Of a DNA stretch of 64,000 nucleotides, positions 51,394 to 59,655 are shown in pieces; position 1 is the first letter of the stretch; each line of letters begins with the position of its first letter. The stretch lies in assembly GCA_934630375.1 (NCBI GenBank), contig CAKTVQ010000004.1, positions 1 to 64,000 on the forward strand, read 5' to 3'. The position numbers and the translations under genes are program-made. The notes under the pieces were generated by a model. The model did no database searches, was not told where the DNA came from, and was given only the letters and a program-made list of their open reading frames with translations. This DNA is from an uncultured Collinsella sp. Lineage in GTDB: Bacteria; Actinomycetota; Coriobacteriia; Coriobacteriales; Coriobacteriaceae.

Positions 51394-52077
51394 ATGGCTT
51401 TTGAGCCCGCTCAACATAGCTTCATTACGCTCGAGGGCGTCGATGGCGCCGGCAAGTCCACGCAGGCGCGCCTGCTTGCCCGCGCGCTCGACCTCGCTGG
51501 CTATCAGGTCGTAACTCTGCGCGAGCCGGGTGGCACTGCCATCAGCGAGAAGATTCGCGCCCTGCTGCTCGACCCCGCCAACACGGCGATGGGCGATACC
51601 TGCGAGTTGCTGCTCTACGAGGCGGCGCGTGCCCAGCTGGTGCACGAGGTCATCGCGCCCGCCCTTGCGGCCGGCAAGGTGGTCCTGTGCGATCGCTTCT
51701 ACGATTCCACGACCTGCTACCAGGCATTTGCCGATGGCCTCGATCGCCAGATGGTGCGCGACGCCAACAACCTGGCCGTCGCGGGAACGCACCCGGCGCT
51801 CACACTCGTCTACCACATCACGCCCGAGCAGGCGGCGCTGCGCATGGCGGCCCGCGGTGCGACCGATCGCATGGAGGCCAAGGGCATGGCCTTCCAGGAG
51901 CATGTCTATCAGGGATTTTGTGCCATTGCCGCCGAGGAGCCAGACCGCGTAAAGCTCATCGACGCGACCGCGTCCATCGAGGATGTCTTCGCGCAGACGG
52001 TCGAGCAGGTTCGCGCGTACGGCCTCGACATTTCCCAGGATGCCGTCGCTGCCGCGCTTGCCCAGGAGGCCGAGTAA
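51394..52077 (+). CDS. tmk: Thymidylate kinase
   Basis: A 227-aa kinase that phosphorylates dTMP to dTDP. The P-loop is TLEGVDGAGKSTQARLLARA, the DRx motif is VVLCDRFYDSTTCYQAF, and the LID region AARGATDRMEAKGMAF. GAAGGGG precedes the ATG. It is the first gene of an operon with holB and ricT; the stop is one base before the holB start. Confidence 0.96.
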   Translation: MAFEPAQHSFITLEGVDGAGKSTQARLLARALDLAGYQVVTLREPGGTAISEKIRALLLDPANTAMGDTCELLLYEAARAQLVHEVIAPALAAGKVVLCDRFYDSTTCYQAFADGLDRQMVRDANNLAVAGTHPALTLVYHITPEQAALRMAARGATDRMEAKGMAFQEHVYQGFCAIAAEEPDRVKLIDATASIEDVFAQTVEQVRAYGLDISQDAVAAALAQEAE

Positions 52078-52078
52078 C

Positions 52079-53206
52079 ATGGCCCCCGCTCAGGCAAGCC
52101 TGCTGGCCAAGCTCAACACCCAAGAGCGCGTGCGCGACTTTTTGACCAATGCCGTCGCCAGCGGTCGCGCATCGCACGCCTACCTGTTCTTGGGCGCGCC
52201 CGGTGCCGGTAAGCTCGACGCCGCGTGGGCGCTCGCCCAGGCCTTCCTGTGCGAGCAGGACGGCTGCGGCTCATGCGATAGCTGCGTGCGCGTTGCGCGG
52301 CACACGCATCCCGACGTGCACTATTACACGCCCGAGAGCGCCACGGGTTACCTCATTGCCCAGACCCGCGAGCTGCTCGATGACGTGCCGCTGGCGCCCA
52401 TTCGTGCCAAAGCCAAGGTCTACATCATCGACCGTGCCGAGCAGCTGCGCGCCAACACCGCCAACGCGCTGCTCAAAACGCTCGAGGAACCGCCCGAGGG
52501 CGTCATGTTCATCCTGCTGGGCACCTCGGCCGACGTGATGCTGCCCACCATCGTGAGCCGCTGCCAGTGCGTACCGTTTCGGCTGGTGTCGCCCGTTGTG
52601 GCCGCGCAGGCCGTGAGCCGCGCCACCGGTCAGGACCCCGCGCGCTGCCGCATGGCCGTCGCTGTGGCGGGAAGCCCTACGCGTGGTATCGAGTTCCTCA
52701 AGAGCGCCGAGCGCCAGGACGCCCGCCGCCAGATGGTCCGCGCCATCGATTCGCTCATCGCTGCCGACGAGGCCGATGTGCTCAGCCGCGCTAAGTCGCT
52801 CATCATCGTCGTCAAGGCACCGCTCGCCGAGGTCAAGTCCACGCAGGAAAAGGTGCTCGAGCAAAATGCCGACTACCTGTCGCGTGGAGCATTGAAGCAG
52901 CTTGAGGACCGTAACAAGCGCGAACTCAACGCGCGCGAGCGTTCGGGTATCATGGAAGCGCTGGCGAGCGCACGGACGCTCATGCGCGACGTGCTGCTGA
53001 CGCTTCAGGATGAGGCGGCAGACGTTGTGAACGAGGACGTGCGCGACACGATCGGGCGGCTTGCCGCCGCGACCAATGTTGCGGGTGCCACCCAGGCGCT
53101 CGAGGCGGTTGCCACCGCCGAGCGCAACATCGCCAGAAACGTTACTCCCCAGCTGGCCATCGAGGTCATGCTGTTCGATATCAGGAAGGCACTGAAATGC
53201 CGTTAG
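52079..53206 (+). CDS. holB: DNA polymerase III delta' subunit
   Basis: A 375-aa clamp-loader subunit. It shows the AAA+ fold with a degenerate Walker A (FLGAPGAGKLDAAWALAQ, lacking the usual Ser/Thr), the zinc module CEQDGCGSCDSCVRVARHTH, and KVYIIDRAEQLRANTANALLKTLEEPPEG with the following SRCQCVPF. The degenerate P-loop fits delta', which does not hydrolyse ATP. ATG 52079 nearly touches the tmk stop, and the 3' end overlaps ricT by 10 bases. Confidence 0.93.
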   Translation: MAPAQASLLAKLNTQERVRDFLTNAVASGRASHAYLFLGAPGAGKLDAAWALAQAFLCEQDGCGSCDSCVRVARHTHPDVHYYTPESATGYLIAQTRELLDDVPLAPIRAKAKVYIIDRAEQLRANTANALLKTLEEPPEGVMFILLGTSADVMLPTIVSRCQCVPFRLVSPVVAAQAVSRATGQDPARCRMAVAVAGSPTRGIEFLKSAERQDARRQMVRAIDSLIAADEADVLSRAKSLIIVVKAPLAEVKSTQEKVLEQNADYLSRGALKQLEDRNKRELNARERSGIMEALASARTLMRDVLLTLQDEAADVVNEDVRDTIGRLAAATNVAGATQALEAVATAERNIARNVTPQLAIEVMLFDIRKALKCR

Positions 53207-54897
53207 TCGTACCCGTTAAGTTTACCTACGCCTCGCGCGACCTGTGGTTCGACCCGCAGGACCTGGATATCCTCGAGGCCGATTATGCCATTTGCTCCAC
53301 CGAGCGCGGAACCGAGATCGGCCTGGTCACGGCCGATCCCTTCGAGGTGCCGCAAGACGAGATCGGTCAGCCGCTCAAGCCCGTGCTGCGCGTGGCGAGT
53401 GACATCGACCTGCAGCTTGCCGACGACCTGGCCATCCAGGGCGACGAGGCTATGGTCGACTTTCGTCGCCTGGTCAAGGAGCTCGACCTCGAGATGAAGC
53501 CGGTGGGCGTCGAGTACCTGTTTGGCGGTGAGAAGGCCGTGTTCTACTTTGCGGCCGAGGAGCGCGTCGATTTTCGCCAGCTCGTCAAAGACCTGTCCTC
53601 GACGCTGCACATTCGCGTCGACATGCGCCAGATCGGTGTGCGCGACGAGACCCGTCTGGTGGGTGGTTATGCCCAGTGCGGCCAGGAGCTCTGCTGCACG
53701 CGCTTTGGCGGACAGTTTGAGCCGGTTTCGATCCGCATGGCAAAAGAGCAGGACCTGCCGCTCAACTCGTCCAAGATCAGCGGCGTTTGCGGCCGCCTGA
53801 TGTGCTGCCTGCGCTACGAGTTCGAGGCGTACAAGGACTTTAAGAGCCGCGCGCCCAAAAAGAAGACGCTCATCGATACGCCGCTCGGCAAGGCGCGTAT
53901 CCAGGAATACGACACCCCGCGCGAGCAGCTGGTGCTGCGCCTGGAGAACGGCAAGGTCTTTAAGGTCAACCTGGCCGACATGACCTGCTCCGAGGGCTGC
54001 AAGAAGAAAGCCGCCGAGCAGGGCTGCAACTGCCGCCCCGACTGCGTGACGCGCGATGTGCTCGAGCGCATCGAGTCGCCCGAGATGCGCCTGGCGCTCA
54101 TGGAGCTCGACCGCGAGAACGGCGTCGACGTGGGCGATGGCCTGTCGAGCGCCGATCGTCTGGCGGGCACGTCGATGCCCAAGCGCCGTCGCCGCGATTC
54201 AGATGCCGATGCCCGCGCTGCTCAGAGTCAGGGCGAGGGCCGTGGCCGCGGTAAGGGTCGCGGTAAGGCCGAGGCGCCCGAGGCCGAGGAGGCCGCCGGT
54301 GGCCGCCGCCGTCGCAAGCGTGCGGGCTCGGGCGATGCCGGCGAGACCGCGGCTGCAGGCAAGAATGCCTCACGCGAGCGCGAGGCTCAGCAGCCCCAGC
54401 AGCAAAACCGCGGCGGTGGCATGAACCCCACGCGCCGTCGTCGCCGTCATCTGTCGAGCGAGGAGCGCGAGGACGCTTTCCGCGCCGCAGCCGCTCGCGA
54501 GGCCGGTGCCGCTCCCAAGGGCGGCTCGGCCTCCGACGCACCTGCCGACAAGGGCGGCAAGCCGCGTGGTGATGAGGAACGCACGCCGCGTCCGCGCCGT
54601 CGCCATTCCTCGGGCACGCAGCAGAAGCCTTCGGTGCCTTCCGTGGCCGATCAGGTTTCGGATGGCGAGGTCAAGGTCACGCGTCGTCGTCCCGGTGACG
54701 GCGGAGGTGCGGCTGCCAAGGCCGCGCGCGGCGCCGCCCGCGACGAGCACGAGCCGCGTGAGGATCGCGGTGGCGAGGGCTCTGCCGACCAGGGCCAGAA
54801 GCGCCGTCGCCGTCGCCGCTCCCGTAAGCCGCGCCAGGATGGTGGCGAGGGCTCGACCCTGGGCTCGTCCGCACCGCAACCGCCTGCCGGCGAATAG
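53197..54897 (+). CDS. ricT: PSP1-domain protein RicT (YaaT) with long basic tail
   Basis: The first ~320 of 566 residues are a PSP1 protein: VPVKFTYASRDLWFDPQDLD, the cysteine motifs CGQELCCTRFGG, GVCGRLMCCLRYEF and the extra CSEGCKKKAAEQGCNC. In Bacillus RicT, with RicA and RicF, forms an iron-sulfur complex that directs mRNA processing by RNase Y. The remaining ~240 residues are a low-complexity Arg/Gly/Ala/Lys-rich tail with RRRRR clusters, probably disordered and RNA-binding. It overlaps holB by 10 bases, indicating coupled translation. Confidence 0.92.
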   Translation: MPLVVPVKFTYASRDLWFDPQDLDILEADYAICSTERGTEIGLVTADPFEVPQDEIGQPLKPVLRVASDIDLQLADDLAIQGDEAMVDFRRLVKELDLEMKPVGVEYLFGGEKAVFYFAAEERVDFRQLVKDLSSTLHIRVDMRQIGVRDETRLVGGYAQCGQELCCTRFGGQFEPVSIRMAKEQDLPLNSSKISGVCGRLMCCLRYEFEAYKDFKSRAPKKKTLIDTPLGKARIQEYDTPREQLVLRLENGKVFKVNLADMTCSEGCKKKAAEQGCNCRPDCVTRDVLERIESPEMRLALMELDRENGVDVGDGLSSADRLAGTSMPKRRRRDSDADARAAQSQGEGRGRGKGRGKAEAPEAEEAAGGRRRRKRAGSGDAGETAAAGKNASREREAQQPQQQNRGGGMNPTRRRRRHLSSEEREDAFRAAAAREAGAAPKGGSASDAPADKGGKPRGDEERTPRPRRRHSSGTQQKPSVPSVADQVSDGEVKVTRRRPGDGGGAAAKAARGAARDEHEPREDRGGEGSADQGQKRRRRRRSRKPRQDGGEGSTLGSSAPQPPAGE

Positions 54898-54960
54898 CGC
54901 CCGCGAGCGGATTTAACCTGCCTTGCCCCGAGCGCATCGGGGTATCATAGCGCTGAATCA

Positions 54961-54996
54961 ACAACCCTCCCTCTGCCTTTGCATAGGGAGGGTTGT
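54961..54996 (+). promoter_or_regulatory. Hairpin that could mask the comF ribosome binding site
   Basis: ACAACCCTCCCT (54961-54972) is complementary to AGGGAGGGTTGT (54985-54996), and the right arm contains the GGGAGGG ribosome site for GTG 55000. In RNA the site would be paired, so translation could depend on opening of the hairpin. Confidence 0.6.
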
Positions 54997-54999
54997 GTC

Positions 55000-55806
55000 G
55001 TGAAGAGACATTTGAATGTGTTGGGTTGCCTACAAAGCGTCGGCGCCCTACCGTTTGCGGACGAATTGCTACCGTTTGCCGAGCGGGCGGCATGCGAGGC
55101 GCTCGAGGCATTGTCGCCAACACGATGTGCCGGCTGCGAGCGCGCCGGTGCGCTTATTTGCCAAGACTGCCTGGCCGCGCTCACGCTCATCGACCCACGT
55201 CATAGCTGCACCCGATGCGGCGCCCCGTTTGGGGATTTGCTGTGCACCGAGTGCTCGGTCGAGGGTGCGTCCTCGGCAATGGCCGATGCACTCGACCGGT
55301 GCCTGGCATGTGCCGTTTACACACATCCGCTGCCGCGCATCATTAAAGCGTACAAAGACGCGGGCGAGCGCCGTCTGGCTCCGTATCTGGCAGAGCTGCT
55401 ATACGACACCGCCCTGCATGCCCAGGTCGCAGCTCCCGATCGCTATGGCGGCGTGTTGTCCGCTGCCGACGCAGTGGTGTTTGTGCCTGCGACGGCGGCA
55501 GCGTTTCGGCGGCGCGGCTTTGATCATATGGAGGCCATTGCGCGCCCATTTTGCGAGCTGTCGGGTGTTCCCCTGCTCGATGCCCTCGTCAAGTACGGGC
55601 ATGGCGACCAGCGCGAACTCGGTCGTGAGGAGCGTCGCGAGCGTGCCCAAGGCATGTACGAGACGGTTGAGGACGTGCACGGCCGCCGCCTACTGCTTAT
55701 CGATGACGTTATCACCACGGGCGCGACCATGGCAGCAGCCTCGGCGGAGCTCAAGCGTGCCGGCGCTGCGGCAGTCGATGGCCTTGCTATCGCACGTGTT
55801 TGGTAG
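55000..55806 (+). CDS. comF: ComF-family phosphoribosyltransferase-like protein
   Basis: A 268-aa ComF protein, needed for DNA uptake in competent bacteria and possibly acting with helicase ComFA or PriA. The N-terminal zinc fingers are TRCAGCERAGALICQDC and CTRCGAPFGDLLCTEC; the phosphoribosyltransferase domain has the PRPP loop RRLLLIDDVITTGATMAAA and FRRRGFDHMEAIA. GTG 55000 is the start, with GGGAGGG 7 bases upstream inside a hairpin. No ComFA is adjacent. Confidence 0.9.
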   Translation: MKRHLNVLGCLQSVGALPFADELLPFAERAACEALEALSPTRCAGCERAGALICQDCLAALTLIDPRHSCTRCGAPFGDLLCTECSVEGASSAMADALDRCLACAVYTHPLPRIIKAYKDAGERRLAPYLAELLYDTALHAQVAAPDRYGGVLSAADAVVFVPATAAAFRRRGFDHMEAIARPFCELSGVPLLDALVKYGHGDQRELGREERRERAQGMYETVEDVHGRRLLLIDDVITTGATMAAASAELKRAGAAAVDGLAIARVW

Positions 55807-55817
55807 GGGTGGTTCGT

Positions 55818-56930
55818 GTGGCGGTAAAAATCAAGCAGCGCAGCAAGCCGATGAAAGAGCAGCTCGCGGCGTCCGTAATCCTGACGGGCGCTTCGGCGCT
55901 GCGCATGATGCGCGCCGAGCGCCGGCAGATGGGCTACATCGGCTGGAAGGACCTCGAGCCCGAGGAGGAGCGCCGTGTGCTGCGCACATCATCGCCCTCG
56001 GCCGAGGACATCTATCTTCCCGACCTGGTGAGGATCGGGGCCAAAAGCGGCGAGGTGCAAGAAGACTTGTGCCTGCTAGTGGGGTCTGCGGCGCAGCGCC
56101 GTCGCATGCCTGGTGTAAGTTGGTCTGTCTGCTCCGCGGGGTTGCCGGCCTGCTCGATTCTAGAGGTAGAGCCGGGGGTATACAGTCTGTCTCCCGAGGC
56201 CCTCTGCGTTGCCGTCGAGCGCGAAGTCGGCTGTATCCAAGCATTTGCCCTGGCCCAGGAGCTATGCTCCAAGATTTCCCTCAGCGATCGCGGCAAGTTT
56301 CTGCCTCCCTACAGCTCGCCTGTTGCGAACAAACTTGCAAAGGACAAGGACCAGCCACCAGACGTGGGTTACTTCGAAGTCGAACCGGTGCTGACGCCCG
56401 AACGGCTGATGGACTATCTCGCGGTATGCAAGGGGAGTGCGGCCAAACAACTGCGGCGTTTGTGTCCGTATCTGTCGGAAAACCTGCGCTCACCCATGGA
56501 GTGCATCATGCTCGCCATGTTTTCACTTCCGTTTTCCTATGGCGGATTTTCCTGTGGTCCTTTTAAGACCGACTACAAAATCGAGTTCAACGATCGTGCG
56601 CAGGCAATCTCGGGAATGCCCCATGCGATTTGCGATGCGTACCAGGAAGCAGCCCGGTTTGACCTGGAATACAACGGTGAACAGGGCCATGGATCCCGAA
56701 GCGGACGCATCCACGACGAAAAGCGTAACACGGGCTTTCTAGCCATGGGGATCGAGGTCGCAACCGTCAACAACGAGATGCTTTGCGACATGGAAGCGAT
56801 GGAAGCACTCGCATGGCGTATCCATCAACGCATGGGCAAGCGGTACCAAAACCGCGTGGAGGCTCGTCGAAAGAAGCAAGATGTTCTGCTGAACACGCTC
56901 CGAGCGTGCTTTGGGCTTAAACCAGCTTAG
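55818..56930 (+). CDS. Unknown protein with possible endonuclease-like C-terminal domain
   Basis: A ~370-aa soluble protein. The N-terminal ~230 residues show mixed helices and strands without motifs I know. The C-terminal part has FDLEYNGEQGHG, then RIHDEKRNTGFLAMGIEVAT, and a final helix AMEALAWRIHQRMGKRY. The pattern D-x-E-Y-[DN]-G-x-x-[H/G]...D-x-x-R...L...G-[IV]-x-[VI] resembles DUF559/Vsr-like PD-(D/E)XK folds, often found with AbiEi-type proteins. The match is by eye. GTG 55818 is favoured (GGGGTGG upstream) and lies 11 bases after comF. Its base composition is lower in GC than its neighbours. Confidence 0.7.
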   Translation: MAVKIKQRSKPMKEQLAASVILTGASALRMMRAERRQMGYIGWKDLEPEEERRVLRTSSPSAEDIYLPDLVRIGAKSGEVQEDLCLLVGSAAQRRRMPGVSWSVCSAGLPACSILEVEPGVYSLSPEALCVAVEREVGCIQAFALAQELCSKISLSDRGKFLPPYSSPVANKLAKDKDQPPDVGYFEVEPVLTPERLMDYLAVCKGSAAKQLRRLCPYLSENLRSPMECIMLAMFSLPFSYGGFSCGPFKTDYKIEFNDRAQAISGMPHAICDAYQEAARFDLEYNGEQGHGSRSGRIHDEKRNTGFLAMGIEVATVNNEMLCDMEAMEALAWRIHQRMGKRYQNRVEARRKKQDVLLNTLRACFGLKPA

Positions 56931-56969
56931 TTGTATGGCTTCAAAGGGGGTTCGTTCAGGGGCTCTGTG

Positions 56970-57178
56970 CAAAAAATGGCAAATATGAGTACTGCTACTA
57001 GATTAGTAGCAGCAAAATCACTGTTTATCGAACTGGGAACGGTCAAATAATGGAAAGATAATAAACAAATGTGGAGTATCTTGGCGCCAAATAGACTGTG
57101 CGGAGCTCAAAAAAGGCTTGCAAGGCTGAATAACGCTGCTACTAAATCGGTAACAGTACTCATATTTGATGTTTTTTG
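56970..57178. repeat. MITE-like element with ~44-bp terminal inverted repeats, copy 2
   Basis: The left end CAAAAAATGGCAAATATGAG continues TACTGCTACTAGATTAGTAG; the right end read inward is CAAAAAACATCAAATATGAG, TACTGTTACCGATTTAGTAG. The ends match copy 1 at 25591-25810 while the ~120-base AT-rich interior differs. It directly follows the unknown gene's stop by about 40 bases. Confidence 0.75.
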
Positions 57179-57182
57179 CACA

Positions 57183-57230
57183 CGGCACCCGGGAACGGGT
57201 GCCCCGGAGCTCCCCGTAGGGGAGCTCCGG
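57183..57230. terminator. Double GC-rich hairpin next to the MITE-like element
   Basis: GGCACCCG/CGGGTGCC with a GGAA loop is followed by CCGGAGCTCCCC/GGGGAGCTCCGG with a GTA loop. No long T run, so termination in vivo is uncertain. Confidence 0.6.
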
Positions 57231-57303
57231 GCTTCACAGGGGCACGAATAGCCCACTCCGACCTGCGAAATCTGTACTCGCGATGCGAATGACGCCCCTA
57301 ACC

Positions 57304-57332
57304 TTAAACTTTAGCTTGAACTTAGCTATAAT
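57304..57332 (+). promoter_or_regulatory. Probable promoter of the lipoprotein gene
   Basis: A perfect TATAAT at 57327-57332 lies 17 bases after TTAAAC (57304-57309). If it drives the lipoprotein gene, the mRNA has an unusually long leader of about 320 bases, in which I see no known riboswitch. Confidence 0.55.
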
Positions 57333-57663
57333 GCGCTACGTTCCTACCAGGCTGTGGTTGCGGACGGACGAAATGCCCGTCCTAGTCCAAGACAGACGCG
57401 GTCAAAGGGATCCACGTAAGCGACCGCGTGCGCGCGGCGCGATCATGGCGCGTCCTAGATGTAAGCCGCACCGTCCGTTCTACTTTCTTTGGGGCAATAC
57501 CGCCTCGCGGGCGAGCGGGCCAGTCGTGAAGGTGGCTGCGGCCTCCCGAGCAAACACCCCGGTGCGCAAGTGTGGGGTCAAATACCAGGTCAGCTGGTGG
57601 GAACAATCTGATATTCCGCGCAACGCACGGATCGTATACGACACAGAAGGCAGGGTAGTGGAC

Positions 57664-58674
57664 ATGGTGAGGGGCAGCTTGATGCACGCGGCTCGGTTAG
57701 GTGCTGGGACCGCAGCGGTCATCGCCGTTTTGGGCCTGAGCGGATGCGCGTTCAACCCGCTGTCTACGTTCACGACTCCCACGATCGACCAGATCGAGTA
57801 CGAGACCGTCACGCCCACGGTGTCGGATGATGCCCTGGTCACTCCCGGTACCCTGACGGTCGCCCTCGATACCTCCGATGCGCCGCAGGCCATGCAGGGC
57901 GCTGACGGCGAGCTCACGGGGTATGCAGTCGACGCTGCCCGCGCCCTCGCAAGCCGCATGGGCCTTAAGGTCGCCTTTGTCGATGCGTCCTCGGCAGGTT
58001 CCGCGCTCGGCGACAAAAAGGCTGATATCTTTATCGGCGAGATCAACTCCACGGACGGGGACGTTAGCTCGCTCGGCACCTGCCTGTACGATGCCGCTTC
58101 TGTGTTCGGTAGAACCAGCGATGGTGGGTCGCTAAACGTTTCCACCGATACCCTTAACACGTCTACTCTGGGTGTCCAGATGTCCTCGGCCTCGCAGGAG
58201 GCGCTTGCTAAGCAGAGCATCACCGCCAACCAAAAGACCTACCCCAACATCAACGAGTGCTTTGAGGCGCTCGAGTCCGGCGAAGTCGACTATGTGATCT
58301 GCGACTCCACGGCCGGCGGCTACCTTGCACGCCTGATGAGCGAGATCTCCTATGTCGGTGCGCTCGAGGCGCCCTCGACGCTTGGTGTTGCGGGCGCCTC
58401 GTCCAATGACGAACTGTGTCGTGCCGTGAGCGATGCCCTCGACGGCATCACGGTCGACGGTACGCTCGAGGCGGTCCACTGCGTCTGGTATGGCACGATG
58501 CCCTACGACCTCACCACTAAGACAGTATCTGGTGTCAACCTTCAGTCGTCTGGCTCCGCATCCTCCGGCAGCGAGTCCTCCGATTCCAACAATGAGACCG
58601 CATCCTCCGAAGACAAATCGTCCAGCCAGGAAGACACCATCACCGACGACGACATTAACAAGCTTAATAGCTAG
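57664..58674 (+). CDS. ABC-transporter substrate-binding lipoprotein (amino-acid type)
   Basis: A ~336-aa secreted lipoprotein: signal peptide LGAGTAAVIAVLGLSGC with lipobox cysteine near residue 29, then an SBP_bac_3-like domain (LTVALDTSDAPQAMQGADGE, GYAVDAARALASRMGLKVAF, ADIFIGEINS, EALESGEVDYVICDSTAGGY), and a Ser/Glu/Asp-rich C-terminal tail. It would bind a polar amino acid, but no permease or ATPase genes are next to it. ATG 57664 and ATG 57682 are both possible; the second has AGGGG upstream. The frame is open for ~126 codons before it, probably by chance. Confidence 0.85.
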   Translation: MVRGSLMHAARLGAGTAAVIAVLGLSGCAFNPLSTFTTPTIDQIEYETVTPTVSDDALVTPGTLTVALDTSDAPQAMQGADGELTGYAVDAARALASRMGLKVAFVDASSAGSALGDKKADIFIGEINSTDGDVSSLGTCLYDAASVFGRTSDGGSLNVSTDTLNTSTLGVQMSSASQEALAKQSITANQKTYPNINECFEALESGEVDYVICDSTAGGYLARLMSEISYVGALEAPSTLGVAGASSNDELCRAVSDALDGITVDGTLEAVHCVWYGTMPYDLTTKTVSGVNLQSSGSASSGSESSDSNNETASSEDKSSSQEDTITDDDINKLNS

Positions 58675-58686
58675 TTATTGCTAGGG

Positions 58687-58716
58687 GTGGCGTCTCCTAT
58701 GCGCTAGGAGAGACGC
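58687..58716 (+). terminator. Terminator-like hairpin after the lipoprotein gene
   Basis: GGCGTCTCCTA and TAGGAGAGACGCC pair around TGCGC, followed by TCTT. Confidence 0.75.
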
Positions 58717-58740
58717 CTCTTCACGGTTTCAACACGCACT

Positions 58741-58775
58741 GCCGGGCTTCCCCAATAGGGGAGCCCGGCTTTTTC
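58741..58775 (+). terminator. Second intrinsic terminator before hpf
   Basis: GCCGGGCTTCCCC pairs with GGGGAGCCCGGC around AATA, followed by TTTTT. The remainder of the 58675-58991 gap shows no gene. Confidence 0.88.
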
Positions 58776-58991
58776 ATCTCTATAAAACCATCAGGTCAAA
58801 GCCAATTTTCGGGACCAAATACAAAGTCGCCGGCTCCCTCCTATAGCGCACTTTGCCACAGAAAAGTGCGAGACTTCGGTATGCGGTATCAAGCAATCGT
58901 TATTCGGGTCTTTGGGAATCCGCGTGATTAAATGCACGGCAATGGGTACATAGCCAGTACAGTAAGTCCCCGAGGCAGATTGGAGCCACGT

Positions 58992-59576
58992 ATGGATATC
59001 AAGGTTTCTGGACGCAAGACGACGGTAACCGATGCTCTGCGTGCGCATGTGGATGAGAAGATCGGCGAGGCGCTCAAGGTTTTCGATATCGAGCCCATGA
59101 CGGTCGACGTTGTACTTCGCTATGAGAAGAACCCCTCGAACCCCAACCCGGCAATCGTCGAGGTCACGGTTCGCGCTCGCGGTTCTGTGATTCGCGTTGC
59201 CGAGCACGGTGCCGATATGTACGCCGCCATCGACCTTTCCGCCGATAAGGTCACCCGTCAGCTGCGCAAGTTCAAGACCAAGGTCGTGGACAACCGTCAG
59301 GGTGGTGCCAGCGCCGCGGACGTCGCGCCGGTTGAGCGCGTTGAGGATCTGGCCGATCTGCTGCTGCCCGAGGAGGAGGACGACCTGCTCGTCCGCGAGA
59401 AGGTCATCGACGTCACCCCGATGACTGAGGAGCAGGCGCTGGTGCAGACCGATCTGCTGGGCCACGACTTCTACGTGTTCGAGAACTCGACGACTGGCCT
59501 CATCAATGTGGTGTATCACCGTAAGAATGGTGGATATGGCATCATCAAGCCCCGTATCGAAACACTTGACGAGTAA
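58992..59576 (+). CDS. hpf: Ribosome hibernation promoting factor, long form
   Basis: A 194-aa long HPF that dimerises ribosomes into inactive 100S particles in stationary phase. The N-terminal ribosome-binding domain (DIKVSGRKTTVTDALRAHVD, ADMYAAIDLSADKVTRQLRK) is joined by a linker to the C-terminal dimerisation domain (LLGHDFYVFENSTTGLINVV, YHRKNGGYGIIKP). ATG 58992 with GGAG nearby. Monocistronic with a terminator. Confidence 0.95.
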   Translation: MDIKVSGRKTTVTDALRAHVDEKIGEALKVFDIEPMTVDVVLRYEKNPSNPNPAIVEVTVRARGSVIRVAEHGADMYAAIDLSADKVTRQLRKFKTKVVDNRQGGASAADVAPVERVEDLADLLLPEEEDDLLVREKVIDVTPMTEEQALVQTDLLGHDFYVFENSTTGLINVVYHRKNGGYGIIKPRIETLDE

Positions 59577-59580
59577 AATA

Positions 59581-59602
59581 CGTTAACTTGCATGAGTTAA
59601 CG
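59581..59602. repeat. Palindrome CGTTAACT...AGTTAACG
   Basis: Perfect 8-bp arms around TGCATG sit between the hpf stop and its terminator hairpin. It may be part of a double terminator. Confidence 0.55.
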
Positions 59603-59605
59603 GCT

Positions 59606-59637
59606 GGCGGCCATCCCATGCGGGTGGCCGCCTTTTT
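59606..59637 (+). terminator. Intrinsic terminator after hpf
   Basis: GGCGGCCA (59606-59613) and TGGCCGCC (59625-59632) are followed by TTTTT. Confidence 0.88.
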
Positions 59638-59655
59638 ACGTAAGGAGTCGCTTTG

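Noticed and set aside
57492-57510. T-box-like GGGGCAATACCGC in the leader of the lipoprotein gene
   Set aside because: The essential TGG bulge of the T-box and a recognisable stem I/specifier are missing.
57570-57620. SRP RNA-like ACCAGGTCAG in the same leader
   Set aside because: The diagnostic apical loop sequence with GGAAGG is absent; the match is short.
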